From Pseudonocardia oroxyli (GTDB taxonomy: Bacteria; Actinomycetota; Actinomycetes; Mycobacteriales; Pseudonocardiaceae), in assembly GCF_900102195.1 (NCBI RefSeq), contig NZ_FNBE01000010.1, forward strand, positions 124,001 through 188,000: 64,000 nucleotides of DNA. Reading direction: 5' to 3'. Of the stretch, positions 18,513 to 27,363 are shown piece by piece. Both the position numbers and the translations under genes were made by a program. Every line of letters begins with the position of its first letter. The stretch's first letter is position 1. The notes below the pieces were generated by a model. That model ran no database searches. It worked only from the letters and a program-made list of their open reading frames with translations, and was not told the DNA's origin.

Positions 18513-18721
18513 CTCAGCTGGACGACGACCGGGTCCTCGAGGGCATCGGGCATCGCCGTCATCAGCCACGAGGTTGCTGAGCTCTCCGCTAGCTCGCGAG
18601 CGCTCGAGAAGACATCAACCCGGGATAACCCCGGCATCTTCACGCTCATCCTGGACCTCCTCATGGGTAACGACAAAGCTGAGTAGGACGAGCTCGACTC
18701 TGGCCTGTGGGGAGGAATTCA

Positions 18722-19075
18722 ATGACAGACGAGATCTGGCAATATCGGTTCGATCGGATCCGCACGCAACAGAGAGTGGCCGATCAACGCTACTACTTTC
18801 TCGTCAAGAAGAAGTCGGAGGCAGCAGCTGACTTCAACTCACACCCGAGCGAGGAAACACGTCGGCGCTACCTCGAAGCGCTGCGAGAGAGTATTGAGAA
18901 CCTTGAGCTACTCTACTCGCTCGATCTGCACGTTGCCGCTCTGGCGAAAGGTGTGGATCCGGAGTGGGATAAGGAGGCCGAGAACGGTGTCGCCGCAACG
19001 GCGATCCGGCTTGAGATGAACTACGACGACCTGAGGCCAGGCTCCCGATTCGGGCTCACGATCGCCGACCTCTGA
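18722..19075 (+). CDS. Small hypothetical protein, charged and helical
   Basis: A 117-aa protein starting MTDEIWQYRFDRIRTQQR from the ATG at 18722, with GGAGGA a few bases upstream. The sequence looks like a helical bundle or coiled coil (SEETRRRYLEALRESIENLELLYSLDLHV, given here only as a region). GC is lower than in its neighbours. No family is recognised. Confidence 0.6.
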   Translation: MTDEIWQYRFDRIRTQQRVADQRYYFLVKKKSEAAADFNSHPSEETRRRYLEALRESIENLELLYSLDLHVAALAKGVDPEWDKEAENGVAATAIRLEMNYDDLRPGSRFGLTIADL

Positions 19076-19540
19076 ACGCTCGCGCCACCCAAGCCAACTG
19101 TCATATTCGCCGAATATCGGCCCGCTCGTCGTGCGAGTGCGACAATGTCTGTCGATAGGGTCTAGGTATCGCGGCCGTCGGCTACGCCGCCGTCACTCGG
19201 CTCACCCCTGTTGACTCTCGCGACTGACAGAGCAGCCCGGAAGTCCAGCCCCGCATTCACTCGTCGCGTTAGCAGGGTTGAGGTGAGACTCGGTGAAATC
19301 GCCAGTCCGGGAAGCGACGTGGACCAATGGTGTGATGTGAGGTCGACGGAACCGCCCGTCTACCAGGGAGCTCACCCCTTCGTGATTATGCTACGCCGCA
19401 CCGGCTCCGGCCGGCCCGTCCAGCAGTTACTGTAAAGGCTCAATGCTGGCTTCAAGCAGTGTTTCGGTGAGGTTGGCTCAAGACAGCTGGGCGACCACCG
19501 CAGAAGTGATCGCGGTGGTCGCCCAGCTTCCGACGAACGT
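19076..19540. other. Intergenic region with palindromes
   Basis: About 465 bases. A perfect 15-bp palindrome, ATATTCG-C-CGAATAT, lies at 19103-19117 and a long hairpin lies at 19485-19528. A 74-codon frame at 19211-19435 has no convincing start or family. Confidence 0.45.
19485..19528 (-). terminator. Long perfect hairpin after the cytolysin-like gene
   Basis: Arms AGCTGGGCGACCACCGC (19485-19501) and its exact complement (19512-19528) enclose a 10-nt loop. The hairpin lies 12 nt past the stop codon of the minus-strand cytolysin-like gene. There is no T-run, as is usual in actinobacterial terminators. Confidence 0.65.
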
Positions 19541-21505
19541 CTAGCCGGCCGCGTTCACCGTAGGAACCCGGCGCCTGACGCTGATCGTGACATCGAACGT
19601 CCCGTTTCCGTTCGTGAGGTCGTCGTCGTTGATGTTTAGCCAGAGCACCGCCTTGTCCCGTTCTGTCGGCACGTTGAATGTGCGTCCTGAGCCGACCTGA
19701 AACCAGTTGGTGTTGTCGAACCCGGCGAGCAGGCTGGAGCCTCGCACGTCGACATTCTGGTCCAGTGAGTCCTTGCCAGGCTGGAGGGGATACCAGGGCT
19801 TCGGCGGGCCGTCCAGACCCTCCGGGCCGTTCTTACCGATGAAGATCCAGCCGGCCCAGATCTGCCCGGTCGCTGTGATGATGACCTGGTCACCCCGGTT
19901 GACAGTGATGCCAGTCGAGAACGGAGCCGACCCAGAGCCTTCGCCCATCTGGTAGGTGCCGAGAACCTCCCGCCCGCCGTAGACGTTGGCGTCGACGATC
20001 TTGATGGGGTCAGCTGCCCGCGTGACGCTGACGATGTTGTGAGGCGGAGCCATGTAGCGAACCGTGTACTCGATGGGCGCTGCGGGCCTGTCGGCCGCGA
20101 TGCCGATCTGAGACTGGATCCACGGAACAAGGCCGTTGGCCGGGTCGATGATGGGAGCTCCGGCCGCACCGGACGAGCCGCCCACGACAACGGCTGTGAC
20201 AGAGGAGCTCGCCAGAACCGCCTTGGCGCTCGCATCCAGATTCGCGCCACCCGAAACCGCAGCGCTCCACGACGCGTTTAACGCTGCCTTCGCCTCGGCG
20301 CTCGAGTAGGCGCTGTCGATGAGGAAGGTCAGCATCCGGCCGTACGTGACCGTCGCGATGTAGCAGGGCGGGTTGTTCGGACCCGCGTACAGCTGCACGT
20401 CCGGGAGGGTGACGTCGTCGGCGAAGAACTGCAACGGTGAACCATCTGGAGAGAACGCGACCTGATAGTAGACCTGCGAGAAAGTGCCGAACGTCGTCGA
20501 GCGCGTTAGCTTGTTCGAAAGGTCCGCCTTCGCGTCGACGCCCCAGCCTGTCCCCTTCAGATTGAGTCCGGTCTTAACCATGGCCTCTTCGACGGAAGAT
20601 ATCTGCTCAAGGCTGAAGCGCACCGCGGCCGCGGCATCGTACGGCTTGAGGTCGTCGAGAAGCTTCGCCAGCGCGTCGACGTACGAGGCCAGGTCGGGGG
20701 TCTCCAGCCTCGTCGACTGGGAGCGCTGAGCTCCGCTCGTCAGGTCTGTCGTTAGGGTTATGACGCCTGGCGAACGGTGCAGGCCGATCGGCGCCAGGGC
20801 TCCTGGGAGGACGGAAGCGCCGGTAATGGCGGAGCCCGGCCAGAGGACGTCGGCGATGGGGCTGATCTCGACGAAGTTTGTGACTTCGCGTGCGATCCTC
20901 ACCCGGCGGCGTCGCACCTCCATGGGGACGCCGTCGATCAGGTCGATGCGCACGTCGTCAGTGCCGGGAACGGGAGTGTCGCCGGGCGGCTCGTAGGGAA
21001 GTGGACCGATGCTGTTGATGTAGTTGTCCACGTCGACGACCCGCAGCGCGGCATCGAAGACGCCGAGCGGGCGGCCGATCGTGTCCGCGTGGAGAAGGTC
21101 GATGTCCGCCGCTTCGACAGGATGCGCATGGTCCCGTGGAAGGACGGAGAGGGTCTGCGCATCGGGGACGGGACGTAGCTTTCGCCCCTCTGCCAGGTAG
21201 GCAACCGGCCCACCGACCTTGGGGGGATCGTTGAGCACCCACAAGGTGCCGTCCCGCATCGGCGGGAACGGGCGTCCGATGCTCAGCTGCTTCTGAGCTG
21301 CGGGTGCTGCTGCAGGCGGTTGTCCGGTGGCGACGATTGAGACGGGCCCGGGGTGCGGAGCGGTGATCCTGTCCGTCTTGACTGCATCCCATCCGCGCGG
21401 GTCAAGCGCGTGAAGGGTCACATAGTCAGGGACGAGACGCATCATGTCGCCGTCGACCAGGTAGATGTTCGGTCCGTTGCTCTTGACGAACTTGCGGTTG
21501 GCCAC
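19541..21505 (-). CDS. Cholesterol-dependent-cytolysin-like protein with LecA-like C-terminal domain
   Basis: A 654-aa protein from the GTG at 21505, which has GGAG upstream and an AT-rich -10-like TATTAAT about 25 nt before it; the frame is open to 21607. Residues 1-150 hold two repeats of a KFVKSNGPNIYLVDGDMMRLVPD / GTLWVLNDPP...AYLAEGRKLRPVPD type. Residues about 215-495 match the thiol-activated cytolysin core: VLWPGSAITG, a QVYYQVAFSPDG strand, then VTYGRMLTFLIDSAYSS and SSVTAVVVGG. The membrane-binding domain 4 with its tryptophan-rich loop is absent. Residues about 500-645 look like a LecA (PA-IL) type lectin fold instead (GDQVIITATGQIW, then LWLNINDDDLTNGNGTF). No signal peptide is seen. 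A pore-forming role is inferred. Confidence 0.8.
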   Translation of the reverse strand: MANRKFVKSNGPNIYLVDGDMMRLVPDYVTLHALDPRGWDAVKTDRITAPHPGPVSIVATGQPPAAAPAAQKQLSIGRPFPPMRDGTLWVLNDPPKVGGPVAYLAEGRKLRPVPDAQTLSVLPRDHAHPVEAADIDLLHADTIGRPLGVFDAALRVVDVDNYINSIGPLPYEPPGDTPVPGTDDVRIDLIDGVPMEVRRRRVRIAREVTNFVEISPIADVLWPGSAITGASVLPGALAPIGLHRSPGVITLTTDLTSGAQRSQSTRLETPDLASYVDALAKLLDDLKPYDAAAAVRFSLEQISSVEEAMVKTGLNLKGTGWGVDAKADLSNKLTRSTTFGTFSQVYYQVAFSPDGSPLQFFADDVTLPDVQLYAGPNNPPCYIATVTYGRMLTFLIDSAYSSAEAKAALNASWSAAVSGGANLDASAKAVLASSSVTAVVVGGSSGAAGAPIIDPANGLVPWIQSQIGIAADRPAAPIEYTVRYMAPPHNIVSVTRAADPIKIVDANVYGGREVLGTYQMGEGSGSAPFSTGITVNRGDQVIITATGQIWAGWIFIGKNGPEGLDGPPKPWYPLQPGKDSLDQNVDVRGSSLLAGFDNTNWFQVGSGRTFNVPTERDKAVLWLNINDDDLTNGNGTFDVTISVRRRVPTVNAAG

Positions 21506-21702
21506 TTCGCTCCAGTCATCAAGAATTAATAGAGAGTCTCGATGGCATTGACGTCGCACTCTGAGCAATGGATTTGAGCAGGCGAGTGCATGGACGCCCA
21601 TGCGCATCAGAGATAACCAGCCGCATCGCGCTGGTTATCTCTTCACAGGTACCGGTACTAGTGTGCGAGGGAAAATGGGGAGAACTACGTATGTCGGCCT
21701 GT

Positions 21703-22329
21703 TCAGCGGCCGCCCGGCGCGGACCTTGTCCCTGCAACAAGCCTGTACATCGCGTACCTGGCTGCGGCCACCACGTACACAGCGGCCAGGATGAAGGAGG
21801 CGCCGGGGAAGCCGAAGGGCGAGCCCTCGCCGTTCGGGCCCCCGCTGCTCTCGGCCACCGGGCCCCCGAAGATCCAGCCGAGCGTGATGAGCGGTACGAC
21901 CCACCACGAGAGAACCTTCGCCCTCGCCGACCCCACCGCGGCGAGGACGAGACCAGCCAGCGTCACGATCATCGCCAGCGGGTAGAGCGGGCCGGTCGAA
22001 GCCGGATCGCCGGTCGCGACAGTGGCAACGGCACAGACCACGAACCCGGCGACTCCGACCGCCGTGGTCCACGCTCCGATGCGGCCTGCGGCACCGTCGC
22101 GTCCCGCTTGCGCCGCCCGGAGGGCCAGCACGACTGCAAGCAGCGCCAAGGCGAAGGGCACCAGTAGCGCGGTGAAGACGACGTCCACCCACGACTCCAG
22201 GGGCCGTGCCCCACCGACGGGATGCCAGCAGACCACGAAGGTCGCGGTCGCGGCTGCCACACCCGCGGCGACAGTCAGTGTGCGGACGAGCCGCCTGCGG
22301 GCCATCTCTTGGTCGAGATCCGTCATCAT
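21703..22329 (-). CDS. Integral membrane protein
   Basis: A 208-aa protein from the ATG at 22329 (MMTDLDQEMARRRL). It has about six hydrophobic helices, for example VVFTALLVPFALALLAVVL, AVGVAGFVVCAVATVA and VLSWWVVPLITLGWIFGG. Gly and Ser rich loops lie between helices five and six. It is divergent from the two-component system, with about 200 bases between them, so the regulator may control it. I recognise no family. Confidence 0.7.
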   Translation of the reverse strand: MMTDLDQEMARRRLVRTLTVAAGVAAATATFVVCWHPVGGARPLESWVDVVFTALLVPFALALLAVVLALRAAQAGRDGAAGRIGAWTTAVGVAGFVVCAVATVATGDPASTGPLYPLAMIVTLAGLVLAAVGSARAKVLSWWVVPLITLGWIFGGPVAESSGGPNGEGSPFGFPGASFILAAVYVVAAARYAMYRLVAGTRSAPGGR

Positions 22330-22525
22330 CTGCCCTTCGGATCGATCCCGGACGGCGTCCGCGGTCGCGGCTACGAGACTCGTCTCGCACGTCGAACCCG
22401 CCAACGGTGCAGGTACGGGACTTCCCGGCGGTTCGCACACCCGTCCAGTGGGGGTGTGGGCACCCCTTGGTGGGCGGTGTGCACGCAGGGTGGGCACGAA
22501 GGGTTCCCGATGGGAGGATCGTCCA

Positions 22526-23203
22526 GTGGCGGAGCGACGCGTTCGGGTCGTCCTCGCCGAGGACAGCTTCCTCGTGCGGGAAGGCGTGCGCCGGCTGTTG
22601 GACACCGACCCGGCCGTCGAACTGGTGGACGCGTGCGGCGACCTGCCTAGCCTTATGGCGGCGGTCGACCGGGCTCAACCGCAGGTGGTCGTCACTGACA
22701 TCCGCATGCCGCCGGGCGACACGGACGAAGGGATCCGGGCCGCCGAGCTCTTCCGGTCGACCCGCCCCGGCCTCGGAGTGGTTGTGCTGAGCCAGCACGA
22801 CGAGCCCGAGTACGCCCTCAAGCTCCTCTCCGGTGGCTCCGCGGGCCGGGCCTACCTGCTAAAGGACAGCCTGGCCGATCCCGCGCCGCTGCTGTCCGCG
22901 GTCCACGAGGTGGCACTCGGCGGATCCTTCATAGACCCGCGCGTAGTCGATGCGCTCGTGACTGCCAGGTCGAGGCGACGGGGTGGCCCGACGGAGCAGC
23001 TCACGGCACGGGAACGGGACGTGCTCTCCGTGATGGCCCAGGGGTGGAGCAACGAGTCGGTCGCGGACCGGCTCGGCCTATCTGTGCGCATGATCGAGAA
23101 ACACATCAACTCGATCTTCGCGAAACTCCGACTGGCAGGCTCCACCGACGTCAGCCGTCGGGTCAAGGCAGTTCTCATCTACCTGAGCGAGACAGGTGAC
23201 TGA
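22526..23203 (+). CDS. NarL/FixJ-family response regulator
   Basis: A 225-aa protein from the GTG at 22526, preceded by GGGAGG. The receiver domain (residues about 6-125) has the acidic pocket AEDSFL, the phosphorylation site Asp58 in VVVTDIRMP and the conserved Lys in YLLKD. The C-terminal LuxR-type HTH (about 155-220) contains LTARERDVLSVMAQGWSN and RMIEKHINSIFAKLRL. It overlaps the histidine kinase gene by 8 nt and forms a two-component system with it. A likely target is the divergent membrane-protein gene or its own operon. Confidence 0.93.
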   Translation: MAERRVRVVLAEDSFLVREGVRRLLDTDPAVELVDACGDLPSLMAAVDRAQPQVVVTDIRMPPGDTDEGIRAAELFRSTRPGLGVVVLSQHDEPEYALKLLSGGSAGRAYLLKDSLADPAPLLSAVHEVALGGSFIDPRVVDALVTARSRRRGGPTEQLTARERDVLSVMAQGWSNESVADRLGLSVRMIEKHINSIFAKLRLAGSTDVSRRVKAVLIYLSETGD

Positions 23204-25322
23204 CCACGGCAGGTGGCTGCGGCCGCCCACCGCGATAGCCGGTACGGCCTTCGTCGTCGTCGTCGCGCTGCTGACAGCGAGCATCGCGGTGGCGGCGACC
23301 CTGCGACCGGCCGGGATGACTCCCCTCGGCATCGACACCGTGCTGTTCGCCCTCCGCTACCTCTGCCTCGCCGCAGTGGGGTCACTGGTCGTCGCGACGG
23401 CGCCCCGGCAACGGATCGGCTGGCTGCTCCTAGGCATGGGGGCGACCGCGGGGGTAGTCGGGGCGTGCGCCGAGGGCGGGCGACAGCTCTACGCGACCGT
23501 CCCTGACCTCGGTGCGGTGGTGTACCTGGTCGGCGACCAGTTCGCGAAGATCGCGTTGCTGCTGCTGGGTCTGCTGTTCCTGCTCTTCCCGACGGGTCGG
23601 ACGGAGACCAGAACAGCACGTGCGATCGGATGGGCCCTGACCGGCGTCGTGGCGCTTGCAGTGCTCGCGGAGCTCGTAGGGCCCGGGCTGGTCCCCGACC
23701 CCGTTGCCGGTGTTGCCGCTCCGCCGAACCCGCTGGGCACGGACTGGGGTCGGGCGCTCGCCCCCGTGCAGGGGCCGATCGGGTTCGGTTTGGCAGTGGC
23801 GCTTCTGGTGGCGGCCGCCGGGACTCTCGTCGGCCGGTTCCGGCGTGCCGATCCCGAGCAACGGGTGCGGCTGAAATGGTTCGCCGTCGCCGCCGTCCTT
23901 CAGACGGCGACGACCGTCATCGACGCCGTCCTCACCGGAACATCCCTCGACGCCAGCGGCTGGCCTGCCGTTCCGGTGCTCGCGATCTACGCACTGGCCG
24001 CGTTCGGCATGGCCGCCGCGATCGGCATCGCGATCCTGCGGCACCGCCTCTTCGACGTCGACGTGATCCTGAGCCGCGGCCTCGCGTACGGCACGCTCGC
24101 CCTGCTGATCGCTCTCGGCTACATCGGTGCGGTGTCCGGCTCGGGCCTGCTCGCCATGGGCCCGGTCCCGGCAGCAGCGGTCGTCGTCGTCTTCACCGCA
24201 TTCGTGGGCGCCGTGTTCCTTCCCCTCAAGTCCCGGCTCGACCGGATGGCCGAGCGTCTGGTGTTCGGCACGCGGGCCGGGCCGCACGAGGTCCTCGCCG
24301 ACTTCACAGCCCACCTCGATGGAACCGAGGACCACGACGAGCTGGTTCCAGCCATGGCACGGCTCGTCGCGGAAGGCACGGCCAGCGACGGAGCGACCCT
24401 GTGGCTCCGTCCCCGGCCGGGCACCGAACTGCAGCCCAGCAGTTGGCCACCCGGCGCGCACGTGTCGAACGAGGCCGCCACCCGCATCGCACCGATCCAG
24501 CACTCAGGGACGGAGCTGGGACACGTCTGCGTGCACCGCCGCTCGGGACGCCCACTCGACCGCACCGAGGCCAGGCTGATGGACGGGCTCGCGCTCCAAT
24601 CCGGGCTGGTGCTACTCAACGCCGGACTCCAACGTGAACTCGAGGGGCGCCTCGACGAGCTCACCGCCTCCCGGCAACGTCTCGTCGTCGCCCAGGACGA
24701 CGAGCGGCGCAGGATCGAACGGGACCTACACGACGGGGCCCAGCAGATCCTGATCTCGCTCCGCATCAAAGCCGGTATGGCTCCGGCCGCCGCACGGAAA
24801 GGACCCGAAGAGCTCGCTGCGCTCGTCCACGAGATGCAGGCCGAGATCGGAGAGGCGGTGGAGTCCCTTCGAGGCCTTGCGCGCGGCATCAGGCCCGCGC
24901 TGCTGGAATCGGAGGGCCTCCGCGCCGCGCTCACCGCACGGGCCAGACAAACCAACGTCTCGATCGAGGTCCGCTGCGGGACCGAGCGCTTCCCGCGAGA
25001 CCTCGAAGCCGCGATCTACTTCTGCTGCTCAGAAGCACTGCAAAACATCGCCAAACACGCCGCGGCGGCCCACGGCTCCATCCTCGTGCGACGTGAGCGC
25101 GGCAAGGTGTGCTTCGAAGTGCACGATGACGGACGCGGATTCACCCCAGACACGGTGAACGCCGGCAACGGCCTGAACAACATGCGAGACAGACTCGACG
25201 TGCTGTCGGGTGACCTCACCGTGCGGTCCACCCTCGGGGGCGGAACAACGATCGCCGGATGGCTCCCACTCCCGGCCCACCCAACCTCGGCGTGCGACGA
25301 GCCGCTAGCACGACAGAGCTAA
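23196..25322 (+). CDS. NarL-type sensor histidine kinase with multi-TM N-terminus
   Basis: A 708-aa protein. The first 350 residues contain about nine membrane helices (for example AFVVVVALLTASIAVAA, IALLLLGLLFLLFPTG). A GAF-like segment follows at about 365-480. The HisKA_3 dimerisation domain has the phosphoacceptor His512 in RDLHDGAQQ, and the HATPase_c domain has ALQNIAKHAAA (N box) and HDDGRGF (G1 box). It phosphorylates the response regulator encoded immediately upstream. The ligand is unknown. The GTG start lies inside the end of the regulator gene, so the pair is co-translated. Confidence 0.92.
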   Translation: MTDHGRWLRPPTAIAGTAFVVVVALLTASIAVAATLRPAGMTPLGIDTVLFALRYLCLAAVGSLVVATAPRQRIGWLLLGMGATAGVVGACAEGGRQLYATVPDLGAVVYLVGDQFAKIALLLLGLLFLLFPTGRTETRTARAIGWALTGVVALAVLAELVGPGLVPDPVAGVAAPPNPLGTDWGRALAPVQGPIGFGLAVALLVAAAGTLVGRFRRADPEQRVRLKWFAVAAVLQTATTVIDAVLTGTSLDASGWPAVPVLAIYALAAFGMAAAIGIAILRHRLFDVDVILSRGLAYGTLALLIALGYIGAVSGSGLLAMGPVPAAAVVVVFTAFVGAVFLPLKSRLDRMAERLVFGTRAGPHEVLADFTAHLDGTEDHDELVPAMARLVAEGTASDGATLWLRPRPGTELQPSSWPPGAHVSNEAATRIAPIQHSGTELGHVCVHRRSGRPLDRTEARLMDGLALQSGLVLLNAGLQRELEGRLDELTASRQRLVVAQDDERRRIERDLHDGAQQILISLRIKAGMAPAAARKGPEELAALVHEMQAEIGEAVESLRGLARGIRPALLESEGLRAALTARARQTNVSIEVRCGTERFPRDLEAAIYFCCSEALQNIAKHAAAAHGSILVRRERGKVCFEVHDDGRGFTPDTVNAGNGLNNMRDRLDVLSGDLTVRSTLGGGTTIAGWLPLPAHPTSACDEPLARQS

Positions 25323-25514
25323 CGCTCCACGCGTCATGTCCGGGCATAGCCGACGGACATCGCGCTGCGTGTCGCGCACGGGGTGGAGCCAGGGCCTTCG
25401 CCGATCGAGACAGGTCGAACCTTCACGCGCCCGCCAAGTTCGACTGTGCTGGCCGACACCTGGCAACCTTAAAAAAATGTCATATGCCGGGTTATCGGCG
25501 AGGCTGGACAGTTC

Positions 25515-26120
25515 TCATGGGTTAGAACCGCCAGAACGCGGAAGATTCGGCCATCTCGACGCCCTGGCAAGAGATTCTCTCCAGCGATGACGCTCAGCTT
25601 GTGACTTAACTCCAAGAGCATCTAGAATTAGCATTAGACGATCAGGGGAGGGTAGACTTCGCCCTTGAATGTAGTCTCTAATCGTAGTGAAGGACATGAC
25701 TGGCTGACCGGACGGACTTTCGATTCGATGAGCGAGAGCCCGGAAGCTAAGCCCTGATTCATCCTTGAGCTTCGCCAATTCGGCAGAGAATGTCTCTCGA
25801 CTATCCCTCGTAGGCGAATACGATTCTAGCGACGGCGATTCACGAGACTCAGCGACACCTGCTACCCAAAAAGTCATTAGTTCGTTCTGAAGCTGCTCGT
25901 CTCCGAGAGCAGCTGCCAGAGCCGTGACAACCCTCCTGCTTGGCATTTTCGGTCCAGTCAAAGCCCTATAGATGGTCTGACTGGAGAAGCCGGTGAGTTC
26001 GCCCAGCACCGCGGCGGAGAGGTCGCCATGCCGAAGAACCTCGTGCTGCAGCTTGAGGAAGAAGTCCATGCGGGCGCCGCCGGGGAGGCCACGCGGTCTA
26101 CGTAGCGGTTTCTTCGCCAC
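25515..26120 (-). CDS. Twin HTH regulator
   Basis: A 201-aa protein with two helix-turn-helix units. The first is at about 28-75 (ELTGFSSQTIYRALTGPKMP). The second is at about 125-180 (FRALAHRIES ... TTIRDYIQGRSLPSPDR). Each is followed by a helix with conserved tryptophans (ELMTFWVAGVAE, ERHRWRESLARAS), as in the N-terminus of the HTH-kinase at 5.2-6.7 kb. Low GC marks it as part of the acquired set. It is divergent from a small membrane-protein gene, with a 34-bp palindrome between them that it may bind. Confidence 0.75.
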   Translation of the reverse strand: MAKKPLRRPRGLPGGARMDFFLKLQHEVLRHGDLSAAVLGELTGFSSQTIYRALTGPKMPSRRVVTALAAALGDEQLQNELMTFWVAGVAESRESPSLESYSPTRDSRETFSAELAKLKDESGLSFRALAHRIESPSGQPVMSFTTIRDYIQGRSLPSPDRLMLILDALGVKSQAERHRWRESLARASRWPNLPRSGGSNP

Positions 26121-26262
26121 ACCTAAACCCGTCCTGGCCTCCAGAGGCCGCTTATCGACTTATTGAGAGCCTTCTGACACGTTAATATAACTCTAGCATG
26201 TGCTCGACGTTCTTTCTCGTCCAAGGTGCTTGACCTGGTACTTCGACCGCCCGATGCTGCGC

Positions 26263-26296
26263 GTGTACGAAACTGTTGGGCAACAGTGTCGTACAC
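26263..26296. promoter_or_regulatory. 34-bp near-perfect palindrome, operator candidate
   Basis: Left arm GTGTACGAAACTGTTG and right arm CAACAGTGTCGTACAC match at 15 of 16 positions around a GG centre. The palindrome lies between the divergent twin-HTH gene and a small membrane-protein gene, where an autoregulatory operator would be expected. It is longer than most Xre operators and resembles TetR-type sites, so the binding protein is uncertain. Confidence 0.6.
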
Positions 26297-26399
26297 ACCT
26301 ACCCGTACTCGACGGCTCCAGCCGAGCCGTCCGCATGAAGTGAGGGAGCCGTGAGCGTCCGTCGAGCTTGGAGCGCACCGAACCGCAAAGGACGACGAG

Positions 26400-26480
26400 A
26401 TGCACGATCGACTGAAAAACGGCACGATCGAGCTCACGACCACACCGACAGGGCGATGTACACATTTACCCTTACGCTAA
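26400..26480 (+). CDS. Possible 26-aa leader-like ORF
   Basis: The ATG at 26400 has AAAGGA at good spacing and encodes MHDRLKNGTIELTTTPTGR plus seven residues before TAA at 26478. The start codon of the membrane-protein gene (26456) lies inside it in another frame. It could be a leader peptide that couples translation, or the intact N-terminus of a frameshifted gene. Confidence 0.3.
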   Translation: MHDRLKNGTIELTTTPTGRCTHLPLR

Positions 26481-26659
26481 CTCTTGCTGCACTTACTACC
26501 ATCGTAGTCTTTGGCCAAGCGGACGGCGCCCTTCTGGCAGGTGCGGCGGCATTCATTACCGCAGCTATGCAAGGCTATACGCGATTCAAGCTGGCTCGTT
26601 CCACCTCAGCCCAATCAGAGAGCAAAGAAGACCCAAGCGATCAAGGCAACCCACCATGA
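26456..26659 (+). CDS. Small two-helix membrane protein
   Basis: A 67-aa protein starting MYTFTLTLTLAALTTIVVFG. Two hydrophobic segments are separated by a short turn (QADG), and the tail is polar (TSAQSESKEDPSDQ). An upstream GTG at 26351 with GAGGGAG in front is an alternative start that adds 35 basic residues. It pairs with the divergent twin-HTH gene, much as the membrane protein at 6757 pairs with the HTH-kinase. The role is unknown. Confidence 0.5.
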   Translation: MYTFTLTLTLAALTTIVVFGQADGALLAGAAAFITAAMQGYTRFKLARSTSAQSESKEDPSDQGNPP

Positions 26660-26859
26660 TCGTGGTCAAGATGCAACTTGCGCCAGTCGCCATGTCATAG
26701 TCCGCCCTTATCGGCTCCGGGTGCGACCCTCGATGGCCTCGCCAGAGACTCGATGTCATCCGCACCACGCGGTCTCCCCTGGATCCTCCTCCGCCCTACG
26801 GTCGAAGTTGTCGGAGATGAGGCAGACTCCCTCGACCTGAGACAACTCGAGAACGGTGA

Positions 26860-27244
26860 TCTGGTATAAGCGGGCCGACGTCCATCTCGCGGCGCGAGAT
26901 CGCAGAAGCGTTCTCCCGGCATGAGTTCGCCACGGCCTACCCCCACCTGGCTGACAACGTCCATTGGGCCGCTCACGGCGTCTCGACTATGACCGGTCGA
27001 GGCGTTGTGATTGCTGCCTGCGAGGAGACCCTGACTCATCTCGACGGAACCGCCACGACCCTTCGAGTCGTGGCGTGTGATCGACGCGGGCGAGGACGTG
27101 GTCATCGATGTCGTCGCCCGCTACGACGGCCCTGACGGGTCCGCCATCGTCGCCTCGTGCGACCTCTACCGGTTCGCCGCCGCCACCATCACCGCGATCA
27201 CGTCCTACACAGTCGAGCTCCCGCCGACCCAAGCCGACACGTAG
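26860..27244 (+). pseudogene. SnoaL/NTF2-like pseudogene with frameshift
   Basis: One frame reads EIAEAFSRHEFATAYPHLADNV and then VHWAAHGVSTMTGRGVVIAA to TTLRV at about 27070. The neighbouring frame continues with VIDAGEDVVIDVVARYDG and CDLYRFAAATITAITSYTVEL to a stop at 27242-27244. Joined, this gives a typical nuclear-transport-factor-2-like small protein. No start codon remains in the first frame. The gene is therefore broken at both its start and its middle. A sequencing error could explain the frameshift but not the missing start. Confidence 0.6.
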
Positions 27245-27363
27245 ACGACCTCGGCACCCGCGGCACGGCACAACGATGGGGCTTCGCCCCGCGCGCAGGG
27301 CCCGGAGGCCATCGCTCTCGTGGCGCTCACCTGGTCGCCTGGTCGACGTCGGCGAGTGACGGA

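Noticed and set aside
19211..19435. A 74-codon plus-strand frame before the cytolysin-like gene
   Set aside because: No start signal, no family and poor codon pattern; left as intergenic.
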